From NCBI GenBank assembly GCA_903864275.1, contig CAIPFE010000030.1, forward strand, positions 1 through 64,000: DNA of 64,000 bases, given 5' to 3'. Below the pieces are notes generated by a model. The model worked only from the letters and a program-made list of their open reading frames with translations. It did not search any database and was not told where the DNA came from. A program made the position numbers and the translations under genes. This DNA is from an uncultured Mucilaginibacter sp. (lineage in GTDB: Bacteria; Bacteroidota; Bacteroidia; Sphingobacteriales; Sphingobacteriaceae). Position 1 is the stretch's first letter; every line of letters begins with the position of its first letter. This document shows positions 1 to 9,919 of this stretch, piece by piece.

Positions 1-109
1 GGGACGTGGTTAATTGTTTTGAAATTGACTTGTTCTTCATTATCATAGGTGATTATGTGGCGGGGACATGCCAGCATCTTCACAATGATAACGAGAAAAT
101 TAAGATATT
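1..109. other. Sequence before the truncated first permease
   Basis: By comparison with the neighbouring paralogues this stretch should encode roughly residues 36-72 of the first permease. No frame reads through with the expected motif. The third frame contains VNCFEIDLFF, faintly like VNFELSYDKF in the next gene, and closes with a stop shortly after position 130. Either the 5' end has decayed by several frameshifts or it has been replaced. Nothing else is recognisable. Confidence 0.35.
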
Positions 110-2302
110 GTGGTGTCTATATGCGGACAGTCATTAAATATATTGCAAACACGTTTCCCCGAGGTTGAAAAAGTAGCGCGCCTCATCGATAAAAACGGTT
201 TGTTTCTTTCCCCGCAAAAATTTTATGTAAAAAAGAACAACGGGGATATCCTGGAAAAGAATATCGTTTTCACCGAATCGTCGCTGTTTGATGTTTTTAC
301 ACTGCCTATGGTCGACGGCAGCCCATCGACGGCATTGGATGAACCGAATACAGCCGTAATAACTGAAAGTACGGCAAAAAAGTATTTTAACAAAATTAAT
401 GTTGTTGGGCAAACACTTACCATAAATGATAGCAGCACCTACAAGATCACAGGCGTAATTAAAGATATACCCGCACAATCGCAGTTTAATTACGATTTCT
501 TTTTGTCCTTTTCATCGAGGCCTGAAAGCAAATCAACATCATGGGGCTATGCCGGTTTACACAACTATTTATTGCTTAAACCAGGGACGGACCTAAAGAA
601 ACTTGAAAAGGCAATTACGTATATAGAAACAAAAAGTTCATTCAATCCCTCCACCTGGACCACCGGGGATAACCACCTTCGTATGGTGTTAAAACCGTTG
701 CTTGAGATTCATCTCCGCGACGCGGACAGTCAATACCCCCTGGCTAAGGGCGGTAATATTCAATACGTGTACATATTTTCGCTTGTGGCTGTGTTTATTT
801 TACTGATAGCCTGCGTTAATTTCATGAACCTGTCCACCGCCAGGTCTTCTAACCGGGCTAAAGAGGTAGGGGTACGCAAGGTGTTGGGCTCTGCCCGTAA
901 ATATCTAATAGCCCAATTTTTAACAGAATCGGTAATGGTAACCCTTACCTCGGCTATCATCGCGGTATTTTTGGCCTGGATGCTGTTGCCGGTATTTAAT
1001 CAAACGGCGGGTAAACAGCTGGCTATTACATCGCATACCTTAGCATGGTTATTGCCCGCATTACTGGTAATAGTTTTGGTGGTCGGTTTCCTGGCGGGTT
1101 CATATCCTGCATTTTATCTTTCGGCCTTTCAGCCGATAGAAGTATTAAAAGGTAGGATAGCGGCCGGGTTTAAAGGGAGCTTCCTGAGAAGTTTTTTAGT
1201 GGTTTTCCAGTTCTCCATCTCTATTTTCCTTATTATCGGCACACTTGTCATCTATAATCAGTTGAGCTTCATTCACAATAAAAATCTCGGTTTTAACCGC
1301 GACCAGGTACTGGTGATTAAAAATGCAAACGTGCTTGGCAAAGACGCAAAGATCTTAAAAAATAACCTGAAACAATTACCCGGTGTGGTGAGTGCGACCA
1401 TGTCGTCCTACCAGCCGACCGGCGATGAAGACCTTAAAACAGGATTGTTCCCGCACCAGAAAATCGACATCAAAGAAGATATACTGACCGAATTCTGGTC
1501 GGTCGATGAAGATTACATCAATACCATGGGCTTGAAGCTGACAGATGGCCGCAATTTTTCAAAAGACATATCGTCCGATACGGCAGCGATGATTGTAAAC
1601 GAGGCGTTTGTAAGGAAATTGGGACAAAAAGACCCCCTTAACAAAAATGTGTACAGGTATAGTTATGGCTTGCAGCAATACCACATTATCGGCGTAGTGA
1701 AGGACTTTAATTTCGCATCCCTTAAAGACAATATCGGGCCACTCGCGATGATCTATGACACCGACAACGGTGCCATCAGCGTAAAGATGCAAACAGCCAA
1801 CCTTACAGGCCTGATGTCGCAAATAAAAGGCAGATGGAAGGAGCTGTCGCCTAACCAGCCGTTTACCTACTCATTTATGAATGAGGATTTTGATGCCACC
1901 TATCGTGTCGAAGAGCGATTTGGCACTATGTTCATCTCCTTCAGCACCCTTGCCATCGTAATAGCCTGTCTTGGCCTATTTGGCCTTGCCGCTTATGCCG
2001 CCGAGCAACGTAATAAAGAAATCGGCATCCGCAAAGTATTGGGGGCAAGCGTTTCAGGTATAGTAGGCATGTTATCAATGGATTTCATCAAACTAGTGCT
2101 CATATCCATATTTATTGCCACACCAGTCGCCTGGTGGGCCATGAACAAATGGCTGCAGGATTTTGCGTACCGCGTTAATATACAATGGTACACCCTCGCT
2201 TTGGCAGGTGTAGTAGCGATATTGATAGCTTTTGTTACGATAAGCTTTCAGTCTATCCGGGCGGCATTAAGCAACCCGGTAGATAGTTTGCGTTCGGAAT
2301 AG
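110..2302 (+). pseudogene. 5'-truncated two-FtsX ABC permease (paralogue 1)
   Basis: This is the first of 22 related permeases, with 730 residues left. It begins at a GTG just after an in-frame TAA (101-103). FPEV lies at residues 16-19 here but at 88-91 in the gene at 2412, so about 72 residues are missing, including membrane segment 1 and the start of the first extracytoplasmic domain. The rest is intact: coupling helix RAKEVGVRKVLGS near residue 249, mid-protein motif FQPIEVLKG, second coupling helix RNKEIGIRKVLGA near 634, and tail NPVDSLRSE. Loss of the first membrane segment should break the topology, so I call it a probable pseudogene. An assembly error at the window edge is the alternative. 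The next gene starts 109 bases downstream. Confidence 0.6.
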
Positions 2303-2367
2303 TCATTAGTCATTGGCCCTTAGTCATTTGTGCGTGGCGTACAATCCTAATAACCAATGACTAATGA
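2303..2367. repeat. Inverted repeat made of TCATTAG/TAATGAC heptamers
   Basis: Directly after the stop codon, TCATTAGTCATTGG (2303-2316) is matched perfectly by its reverse complement CCAATGACTAATGA (2354-2367), a 14-bp stem. The arms are runs of a heptamer also found before the gene at 36526. There is no T-tract, so an intrinsic terminator is not supported, although a hairpin in the mRNA is likely. Confidence 0.7.
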
Positions 2368-2411
2368 CCAATACACTAATTCAATAACTCAGTAATTCAC
2401 TAATTGATCCC

Positions 2412-4796
2412 ATGATAAAGAATTATATCAAAATAGCCTTCAGAAATCTTTGGAGGCATAAAAGCTTTTCCCTGATCAATATTACAGGATTGGCTGTCGG
2501 AATGACGGCCTGCTTCCTGATATTTATGTATGTAAATTTCGAATTAAGCTATGACAAGTTTAACACAAACTTCAGTAATATCTACAGGCTGAATACGGAT
2601 ATTAAATCGCCAAACGAAGTGCTGCACTGGAGTAGTGCATCCCCGCCGATGGGACCGTCACTCCAGGAGGATTTTCCCGAGGTAAAGGCTAATGTCCGCA
2701 TTTTCGGGGCGAGCTACCTGGTGGAAAGTAAAAATGAAAAATTTCAGGAAAATAATATAAGTTTTACTGATCCATCCATATTTAAAATATTCACTTTCCC
2801 ATTTATACAGGGCGATGCCGCCACCGCACTTACAGCACCTTTTTCGGCTGTATTAACTGAAACTATGGCCAAAAAATATTTTGGCAACGCTGGTGCGCTT
2901 GGCAAAACCCTGCTGCTTGATGGCAAGCACCCCGTTGCAATTACAGGGGTGATCAAGGATGTTCCGCTGAATTCACATTTTACTTTTGACATGCTTATTT
3001 CCGCGTCAACAATGGAAAGGTTAAAGCTGATAAATATGCAGGAGTGGGGCAATTTCAGCAATTTCACCTACTTGCTGCTGCCCGACGGATATGATGCCAG
3101 TAAATTGCAGGCAAAACTCCCTGCTTTTCTGAGAAAGCATATCAGCGAGGACAAGCGTAAAAAAGGTTATAATTATGAATTATTCATTGAACCTTTAAAG
3201 GCAGTTTATATGGATACATTCAGAGGAGCGCCGGTGAATGGCAGCCTTTCAAATGTTTATATATTTTCTATCATCGCCGTATTTATACTGCTTATTGCCT
3301 GTATAAACTTTATAAATCTTACAACCGCAAGGGCAACAGAAATGGCAAAGGAAGTGGGGATCCGCAAGGTAGTTGGGGCCGGTAAAAACCAACTCACAAC
3401 ACAGTTTTTAGGCGAATCTGTTATCATTTGTTTAATCGCATTTATCTTTTCGGTTGTGCTCAGTATGGTGCTGCTGCCAATGTTTAACCAGCTTGCCGGA
3501 AAAATTATCAGTCATAATATACTTGAACATGGGTATATTTTTATACTTTTTGCCATAGCCGTAGCAATTGGCTTTATCGCGGGTATTTACCCAGCCCTCG
3601 TGCTTACCAATTTTAGTATCACATCTGTACTTAAAGGGCGCTTTACTTCTTCCGTTAAAGGGATATTGCTACGAAAAGGCCTTGTTGTTGTGCAGTTTAC
3701 CATATCTATAGTGTTAATTGTTGGGACCATCATCGTATATAATCAATTAAATTATATGCGGAACCAGTCGCTTGGTTTTAAAAAGGATCAAATGGTGGTG
3801 ATTGATTTTAGCGGAGACTCGGTGGTTCAAAGCCAATTTCAAAGTATTAAGAATGAACTGAAACAAATTCGCGGGGTGCTTGATGTTTCTGCCTCTTCAA
3901 CAACGCCCGGGAATGGAAACCCGGTAGCTTATACAGAGGCTGAAACACGTTCGGGTGCCCTGATGCCCATGAATATGAACATGTATGATGTCGATTTCGA
4001 CTTTATCACGCAGTACGGAATGAAAATAATTGCAGGACGTGCATTTTCACCCGCGTTTGCTACCGATTCAACAAAGGCATTTATAATAAATGAAACAACC
4101 GTGAAAGACCTGGGCTATGCCTCCGCAAAAGATGCAGTAGGCAAACGTTTTAATCAGTGGGGTCGTACAGGCCAAATAGTCGGCGTTATCCAGGATTTTC
4201 ATTTCGAATCATTAAAGGAAAATGTAAAACCGTTAAACCTGCGGATAAATCCTAAAAATATCGGTGTATTTACGCTTACCATTAAAGGCGGCGATATTCC
4301 AAACACTATCGCGGCCATACAAAATAAGTGGAAGGCACTGGTGCCCCAGCGGCCTTTTAGTTATACGTTTTTAGATGAAAGCTTTAATAAGCAATATTTA
4401 ACTGAAGACAGGTTTGGAAAACTGTTTATGTATTTCGCCGTACTTGCCATCATGATCTCGTGCCTCGGCCTATTGGGACTGGCATCGTACAGCACGCTGC
4501 AGCGCACACGTGAAATAGGCATCAGGAAAGTATTGGGAGCCACGATCCCCGGAATTGTGAACATGCTTTCAAAAGAATTTATGCTATTGGTATTAATTGC
4601 AGCTGTAATTGCTTTTCCACTGGCATGGTTCGGAATGCATAGCTGGTTAAAAGATTTTGCGTACCGCATAAACATTGGTTTATGGGTATTTGCAGTAGCA
4701 GGGATACTTGCATTTACCATTGCTATTACTACGGTAAGCTTCCAGGCAATAAGAGCCGCGCTGGCTAACCCGGTTAAGAGTTTACGGAGTGAGTAG
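2412..4796 (+). CDS. ABC permease, MacB_PCD-FtsX twice (paralogue 2)
   Basis: This 794-residue protein is used here as the reference for the family. Rough layout: cytoplasmic start MIKNYIKIAFRNLW; membrane segment 1 at 20-42; extracytoplasmic MacB_PCD-like domain to about 280; segments 2-4 at about 283-305, 331-352 and 377-398 (first FtsX unit); segment 5 near 421-445; second extracytoplasmic domain; segments 6-8 between about 670 and 772. The coupling helices, which contact the ATPase in FtsX/MacB-type transporters, read MAKEVGIRKVVGA (from 311) and RTREIGIRKVLGA (from 698). The tail NPVKSLRSE corresponds to the PxxALRxE ending known in MacB relatives. Oddity: the motif closing the first half reads FSITSVLKG, without the usual proline (FNPVKVLKG). 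The substrate cannot be told from sequence. An inverted repeat follows the stop and a new promoter region precedes the next gene, so this probably ends a transcription unit. Confidence 0.93.
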   Translation: MIKNYIKIAFRNLWRHKSFSLINITGLAVGMTACFLIFMYVNFELSYDKFNTNFSNIYRLNTDIKSPNEVLHWSSASPPMGPSLQEDFPEVKANVRIFGASYLVESKNEKFQENNISFTDPSIFKIFTFPFIQGDAATALTAPFSAVLTETMAKKYFGNAGALGKTLLLDGKHPVAITGVIKDVPLNSHFTFDMLISASTMERLKLINMQEWGNFSNFTYLLLPDGYDASKLQAKLPAFLRKHISEDKRKKGYNYELFIEPLKAVYMDTFRGAPVNGSLSNVYIFSIIAVFILLIACINFINLTTARATEMAKEVGIRKVVGAGKNQLTTQFLGESVIICLIAFIFSVVLSMVLLPMFNQLAGKIISHNILEHGYIFILFAIAVAIGFIAGIYPALVLTNFSITSVLKGRFTSSVKGILLRKGLVVVQFTISIVLIVGTIIVYNQLNYMRNQSLGFKKDQMVVIDFSGDSVVQSQFQSIKNELKQIRGVLDVSASSTTPGNGNPVAYTEAETRSGALMPMNMNMYDVDFDFITQYGMKIIAGRAFSPAFATDSTKAFIINETTVKDLGYASAKDAVGKRFNQWGRTGQIVGVIQDFHFESLKENVKPLNLRINPKNIGVFTLTIKGGDIPNTIAAIQNKWKALVPQRPFSYTFLDESFNKQYLTEDRFGKLFMYFAVLAIMISCLGLLGLASYSTLQRTREIGIRKVLGATIPGIVNMLSKEFMLLVLIAAVIAFPLAWFGMHSWLKDFAYRINIGLWVFAVAGILAFTIAITTVSFQAIRAALANPVKSLRSE

Positions 4797-4862
4797 TGAA
4801 TAGTGAATGGTGAGTAAAGAACGAGTTGTCCTGTCACTTACTATTCACCACTCACCACTCAC
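4797..4862. repeat. Imperfect inverted repeat at a unit boundary
   Basis: GTGAATGGTGAGTAA-type sequence after the stop is opposed by TTACTATTCACCACTCACCA-type sequence at about 4838-4861. Pairing is imperfect and there is no T-run. Its place between a permease stop and a regulatory element matches the inverted repeats at 41529-41621 and 51751-51812, which suggests a boundary role such as termination or mRNA 3'-end protection. That role is inference. Confidence 0.5.
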
Positions 4863-4867
4863 AAATG

Positions 4868-4976
4868 TGTATCATAACCGTACACTTGCTGTTACGCATA
4901 CGAACATATTCGTATGTTGTGTTTGAAGATAACTTATTGACTGTTAACAAATTAAAAAATTGGTATGTATTTTAGG
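4868..4976 (+). promoter_or_regulatory. Composite regulatory element, copy 1 (two dyads plus TTGGTATG box)
   Basis: Dyad 1, TGTATCATAACCGTACA, is at 4868-4884, flanked by G and C that extend the palindrome. Dyad 2, TGTTACGCATACGAACA, is at 4890-4906. The centres are 22 bp apart, two helical turns. A further palindrome, CATACGAA-CATA-TTCGTATG, overlaps the end of dyad 2. The box TTGGTATGTATTTTAG has its GG at 4962-4963, 56 bp past dyad 2 and 79 bp before the ATG at 5041. GG followed by ten bases and AG resembles a degenerate sigma-54 -24/-12 site with upstream activator sites. The dyads and box recur in four other places with diverged linkers, so they are likely functional; the sigma-54 assignment is tentative. 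Confidence 0.65.
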
Positions 4977-5040
4977 GTTAATGTTCAACGGGCTTTTTCC
5001 AATTCACTAACTCAGTAATTCACTAACTCATTAATTAGCC

Positions 5041-7425
5041 ATGATACGAAATTACCTTAAAACTGCTTTCAGAAACCTTTGGAGGACAAAGGCTTTTTCT
5101 GTTATTAACATTGTCGGGCTCAGTGTCGCGCTGGCCTGCTGCATGCTCATCCTGTTATATACCATGGATGAAGTTAGTTACGACCGGTTCAATGCGAATA
5201 AAGATAATATTTACCGTATTGTGGTGAATTCCACCAGCCCGACCGGGACAACAAATAAATATGCGAGCACCGGTATGATGCAGGGCCCTTCATTTAAACG
5301 ACAAATACCGGAGATCGAAAGTTTTGTGCGGATACAGGGCGCCAATTATACCGTGAAGCGCGGTAACGAAGTTTTTGATGAAGAAGCATTATATGCCGAC
5401 AGCAACTTCTTTTCGGTATTCACGTTCCCCTTGCTTGGCGGCGACCCAAAGACCGCGCTTAAGGATCCGCACTCAGTTGTGCTGTCGGAAGATTTGGCCA
5501 AAAAATATTTTGGCGGTCAGAACGCCGTGGGTAAAATACTCCAACTTAAAATAGGCGAAAAGTTTCAGCCATTTTTAGTTACGGCAGTGGCAAAAAAATC
5601 CCCTCAAAATTCATCAGTAAAATTTAAAATGCTGCTGCCTTTAAAAGCTTCCGATAGTTATGCTGATACCCAATGGATCAATTCTTTCCTGAACACATTT
5701 ATAACTGTAACGCCTGGCGCAAACATAAAAGTTGTTGAAGAAAAGATGGCCACTGTATATAATAAAGATGCAGCAGAGCAGATGAAGGACGCGGCCCAAA
5801 AGTTTGGCTTTAAGGATAAAATTCATTATGTATTGCAGCCCTTCCTGAAGATGCATACCAGTACGGAGTACCCTGCTGATAACGGCTTGACTGATGCCAG
5901 CAGCCCGGTATACACCTATATTTTAACAGGTATTGCGTTGTTTATTTTTCTTATTGCCTGTATCAATTTTGTAAACCTTACGGTGGCGCAATCGCTCAAG
6001 CGGTCTAAGGAGATCGGCATACGTAAAGTGGTTGGCGGCGAGCGCAGGCAATTGATCATCCAGTTCCTGGGCGAATCGTATATTTTAAGTTTTATTGCAT
6101 TTATATTCGGGTTAGTTCTGGCACAATTGGCGCTGCCCATTTTTAACCAGCTGGCTAATAAAGCGCTCGCTTTTTCGTACCTGCTGAGTGCAAAACTTGT
6201 TATCGGTTACGTCTCAATATTCCTTTTCACCGGCTTGCTTGCGGGATTTTACCCGGCATTGGTGCTCTCTGGCTTTAACCCCGTGCAATCGTTGTATAAC
6301 AAACAGCATTTCGCAGGCAAAAATTACCTGGCAAAAAGCCTGGTGATATTGCAGTTTACCCTGGCTACCTTCTTTATCATCTCCACCATTACCATTTATT
6401 CGCAGTTTGATTACCTGATGCATTTCGACCTCGGATATAATGATAAAAACGTGGTATCGATAAATGCCGGTGATGCCGATAAACAAAAGCTGGCCTTGTT
6501 CAAAACCGAATTATTAAAAAGCCCGTCCATTAAAAGTATTTCGGCTGACCAGGGCGGAAGATGGGGAACAATTGCCCATATCAACAACGGGCAGCAAACA
6601 GAGTTTGATATAAAACATATTGATGAAGATTACCTGCCGCTTTTTGAAGTACCTGTTATTAAAGGCCGGGATTTTTCAAAGGCTATGATTAGTGACAGCT
6701 CGGCTTCGGTACTGGTAAATGAAACTTTTGTTAAACAGGCTGGTTGGAAAAACCCTATAGGGCAGGTTGTGGATTTCTATTACGATCATAAAAAGTACAA
6801 TGTTATTGGTGTTGTAAAAGATTATCATTTTTTGTCCTTAACGGAAAAAATGTCGCCCCAGCTTTTTTCAATGAAACCATCTTATCCTTTTTCGAATATC
6901 TTTATAAAAATAAGCGGCCAGAATAAAGCGGCATCATTGAATTATATAGAAAAAATATTCAGGCAGCTATTTCCTTTCAAACCATACCAGTACATTTTTA
7001 AAGACGCACAAAATGCCGAACAATACGACAAGGAAGCCAAGTGGAAACAAATAGTTACTGCCAGCGCTGTACTTACCATTTTTATTTCATGCATCGGCCT
7101 TTTCGGCCTCGCAACCTTGTCGGCCGAACGCCGCAAAAAGGAAATAGGCATTCGCAAAGTACTGGGCGCCTCAGTTGATCTTATTGTAAGAAAACTTTCA
7201 GCCGATTTCCTGAAACTGGTTGCACTTTCGGCGCTGATCGCATCGCCTGCTGCGTGGTGGGCTATGCATAAATGGCTGGAGAATTACCCGTACCGGATAG
7301 CCATCAATAGCTGGATATTTTTATTTGCCGCTGTACTTGTGTTGTTGGTAGCGCTTTTAACGGTTTGTTTCCATGCGATTAAGGCGGCTACGGCTAACCC
7401 GGTAAATAGTTTACGGAGCGAATAG
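5041..7425 (+). CDS. ABC permease, MacB_PCD-FtsX twice (paralogue 3)
   Basis: This 794-residue permease is the first gene behind regulatory element copy 1, so it probably heads the unit with the genes at 7502, 9920 and 12394. Membrane segment 2 ends NFVNLTVAQSLKRSKEIG, placing it in the 'AQ' class of the array (most copies read STAR there). The coupling helices are RSKEIGIRKVVGG near residue 321 and RKKEIGIRKVLGA near 697. The motif ending the first half, FNPVQSLYN, has lost the usual lysine after the leucine. The tail reads NPVNSLRSE. The ATG follows a TAATTCA-type leader at 5001-5037. It lacks any nucleotide-binding domain and must use an ATPase in trans. Confidence 0.92.
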   Translation: MIRNYLKTAFRNLWRTKAFSVINIVGLSVALACCMLILLYTMDEVSYDRFNANKDNIYRIVVNSTSPTGTTNKYASTGMMQGPSFKRQIPEIESFVRIQGANYTVKRGNEVFDEEALYADSNFFSVFTFPLLGGDPKTALKDPHSVVLSEDLAKKYFGGQNAVGKILQLKIGEKFQPFLVTAVAKKSPQNSSVKFKMLLPLKASDSYADTQWINSFLNTFITVTPGANIKVVEEKMATVYNKDAAEQMKDAAQKFGFKDKIHYVLQPFLKMHTSTEYPADNGLTDASSPVYTYILTGIALFIFLIACINFVNLTVAQSLKRSKEIGIRKVVGGERRQLIIQFLGESYILSFIAFIFGLVLAQLALPIFNQLANKALAFSYLLSAKLVIGYVSIFLFTGLLAGFYPALVLSGFNPVQSLYNKQHFAGKNYLAKSLVILQFTLATFFIISTITIYSQFDYLMHFDLGYNDKNVVSINAGDADKQKLALFKTELLKSPSIKSISADQGGRWGTIAHINNGQQTEFDIKHIDEDYLPLFEVPVIKGRDFSKAMISDSSASVLVNETFVKQAGWKNPIGQVVDFYYDHKKYNVIGVVKDYHFLSLTEKMSPQLFSMKPSYPFSNIFIKISGQNKAASLNYIEKIFRQLFPFKPYQYIFKDAQNAEQYDKEAKWKQIVTASAVLTIFISCIGLFGLATLSAERRKKEIGIRKVLGASVDLIVRKLSADFLKLVALSALIASPAAWWAMHKWLENYPYRIAINSWIFLFAAVLVLLVALLTVCFHAIKAATANPVNSLRSE

Positions 7426-7501
7426 GGGGAAGTGGCAGTGGGCAGTAGCAGTAAAAAATGATTAATTCAATAACTCACTAATTCAGTAATTGCACAGCCC
7501 C

Positions 7502-9856
7502 ATGATAAAGAACTACATCATCATCGCATTTCGCAACATCAGGCGTAACTTTAGTTATGCCTTTTTGAATGTTTTCGGGCTTACCTTGGGGATCGCCTCC
7601 TGCCTGGTTATCTTTTTGATTGTTAGGAACGAGCTTACTTACGATAACTTTGCCAAAGCCGACCGTACTTACCGGGTAACCCTAAACGCTATCGACTTTA
7701 ATTCAAATGTGTCGCTGGCCGTGGCGCCGGCCATGCGGACCGATTTCCCTGAACTGACGGTATCACAGGTGATGTATAGCCAGGAAGTAATGGTAAAGGT
7801 GAATAACAACCGTTTCCGGGAAAATGGTTTTGCGTTTGCTGATGAACATTTTACCAGCATATTCAATTATGACTGGATCGCCGGCGACCCTAAAACTGCC
7901 CTTAACGAGCCAAATGGAATTGTCTTAACGGAAAGCCTTGCGAAAAAATATTATGGTGACAAAAGCCCCATGGGGCAGGTGATCAATGTGGAGAACCAGT
8001 TGAATGTGAAGGTTACCGGTGTAATCAAAGATGTACCGGGCAACAGGAGTTTACCTATCCAGATGCTGGTATCGTTTGAATCCATCAAAAACCAGGTAAA
8101 AAATAGCATGGGCAATTTTTGGAACATCGGCGGCGGCTTTTTTACATTTATTTTGCTTCCGCAGCATACATCTGTTCAGCAGATACAAACGCGGATACCC
8201 GCATTCCTGCACAAAAATTGGGGGCTCAATCCAAAGGAAGTACGCTTACCGTTACAGCCGTTAAAGGATATTCATTTCGATCAGCGTTATATCAATAATG
8301 TAATTACACCAACATCAAAGGACACCTATTACGCTTTGTTTGGTGTGGCCTTGCTGATCATTATTACTGCGTGTATTAATTTTATAAATCTTGCAACGGC
8401 ACAAGCTGTAAAAAGGTCGAAAGAGGTTGGTGTACGTAAGGTTTTGGGCGCACAAAGATCGCAGCTGGTAAAACAGTTTTTGGGCGAAACTACAGTATTG
8501 GTACTGATGGCTTTGGTGATAGGGGTGGGCTTGGCCGCTTTGTTTTTATCACAGGCAGGCGCCTGGCTCAATATCAAAATTGATGCAGGCCAGTTAGCCG
8601 AGCCAGTTGTTATCGGGTGGATAGGCTGTTTAACTATCCTTGTTATTTTGGTTGCAGGTTTATACCCTGCGTTTGTACTGTCTGCATTCCAGCCGGTTGA
8701 TTCGTTGAAGAATAAAACCGGAAATTTTGTACGCGGATTTACCCTGCGCAAGGGGCTTGTGGTAGCGCAGTTTGCTATTTCGCAGATACTTATTGTCGGC
8801 ACATTGGTGGTGGCCCATCAAATGGATTATTTCGAAAACGAGGATCTTGGATTTAACAAAGACGCCATTGTCTCGATTACCGTTCCCGATAGTGCAAAAG
8901 GTGTAATTTTAAAGCAGGAACTTGTAAATAATCCCGGCGTAAAACAGGTGAGCTTTTCATCCGGCGCGCCATCATACAACAATAATTTTACCAACCTCTC
9001 AGCACCTGAATTCGGGATCATAAAGGATGATGTAACCGAAATAAAATTTATTGATGAAAATTATATAGATATGTTTGGCCTGAAAATGCTGGCAGGAGAA
9101 AAGATCAGTAAAGTAGACGTTAAGGATACCGCTCAGAATGTTGTTGTCAATGAAACGCTGATCCATAAAATGAGTATCATGGATCCCCGCAACGCAGTTG
9201 GGAAACGCATACATGTAAATGGGCAAATGGCAACCATTATCGGCGTGGTGCAGGATTTTCAAAGCGAATCAAAACACAAAAAACGCCGCGCTTGTGTGTT
9301 GGAATACCGTTCACAGCGTTTCTTTATGGCAAGCGTAAAAATACAGCCCATTGGGATGACCCGCACGATTGATAACATCAATAAATCGTGGTCGGCCCTT
9401 TTTCCAAACGACCTGTTTAAATACCAGTTCCTTGATGAGCACATTGCAAGCTTTTACACCCAGGAACAAAGGGTTTACACAGCCTTCAAGCTATTCTCAT
9501 TCATCGCTATATTGATCGGCTGCCTTGGACTATATGGTTTAATATCTTTTGCCGCATCGCAGCGCACCAAAGAGATAGGTATCCGTAAAGTGTTAGGTGC
9601 ACCGACGATGAGCATCGTCGGGTTATTCTCAAAAGAATTTATCCTGCTGATCTCCCTCGCGTTTGTCATAGCAGCGCCGGTAGGCTACTACGCAATGAAA
9701 AACTGGCTGCAAAACTATGCGTATCATATCAACATAGGGGCGGGGATATTTATCATCGCCATCGCGGCATCAATTATTATAGCGGCAATAACTATATCTT
9801 ACCAGGCTATTAAGGCGGCCCTGGTAAATCCGATCAAGAGTTTGAGATCGGAGTAG
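7502..9856 (+). CDS. ABC permease, MacB_PCD-FtsX twice (paralogue 4)
   Basis: 784 residues from the ATG at 7502. A TTG at 7490 would add MHSP, but every paralogue starts MIKNY or similar, so the ATG is preferred. It is an 'AQ' class member (NFINLATAQAVKRSKEVG) with coupling helices RSKEVGVRKVLGA near residue 305 and RTKEIGIRKVLGA near 688. The sixth membrane segment ends GCLGLYGLISFAASQ, with tyrosine where most copies have phenylalanine; the genes at 31500 and 41769 share this and appear to be its closest relatives. The first half ends FQPVDSLKN and the protein ends NPIKSLRSE, the only isoleucine variant. Only 76 bases separate it from the upstream permease, so co-transcription is likely. 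Confidence 0.92.
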   Translation: MIKNYIIIAFRNIRRNFSYAFLNVFGLTLGIASCLVIFLIVRNELTYDNFAKADRTYRVTLNAIDFNSNVSLAVAPAMRTDFPELTVSQVMYSQEVMVKVNNNRFRENGFAFADEHFTSIFNYDWIAGDPKTALNEPNGIVLTESLAKKYYGDKSPMGQVINVENQLNVKVTGVIKDVPGNRSLPIQMLVSFESIKNQVKNSMGNFWNIGGGFFTFILLPQHTSVQQIQTRIPAFLHKNWGLNPKEVRLPLQPLKDIHFDQRYINNVITPTSKDTYYALFGVALLIIITACINFINLATAQAVKRSKEVGVRKVLGAQRSQLVKQFLGETTVLVLMALVIGVGLAALFLSQAGAWLNIKIDAGQLAEPVVIGWIGCLTILVILVAGLYPAFVLSAFQPVDSLKNKTGNFVRGFTLRKGLVVAQFAISQILIVGTLVVAHQMDYFENEDLGFNKDAIVSITVPDSAKGVILKQELVNNPGVKQVSFSSGAPSYNNNFTNLSAPEFGIIKDDVTEIKFIDENYIDMFGLKMLAGEKISKVDVKDTAQNVVVNETLIHKMSIMDPRNAVGKRIHVNGQMATIIGVVQDFQSESKHKKRRACVLEYRSQRFFMASVKIQPIGMTRTIDNINKSWSALFPNDLFKYQFLDEHIASFYTQEQRVYTAFKLFSFIAILIGCLGLYGLISFAASQRTKEIGIRKVLGAPTMSIVGLFSKEFILLISLAFVIAAPVGYYAMKNWLQNYAYHINIGAGIFIIAIAASIIIAAITISYQAIKAALVNPIKSLRSE

Positions 9857-9919
9857 TAGCGGTTGGCCGTTAACATATTATTATTCATTAATGCACTGAA
9901 TCACTAATTCAATAATTTC

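Noticed and set aside
2303..2411. CRISPR array suggested by the TAATGAC and AATGAAC repeats
   Set aside because: Units are only 7-8 bases with no unique spacers, and there are no cas genes.
4868..4976. The repeated dyad region as a transposable miniature element
   Set aside because: Only the dyads, their spacing and the TTTGGTATG-like box are conserved; flanks differ, and there are no terminal repeats or target duplications. All five copies lie upstream of a gene in the same orientation.
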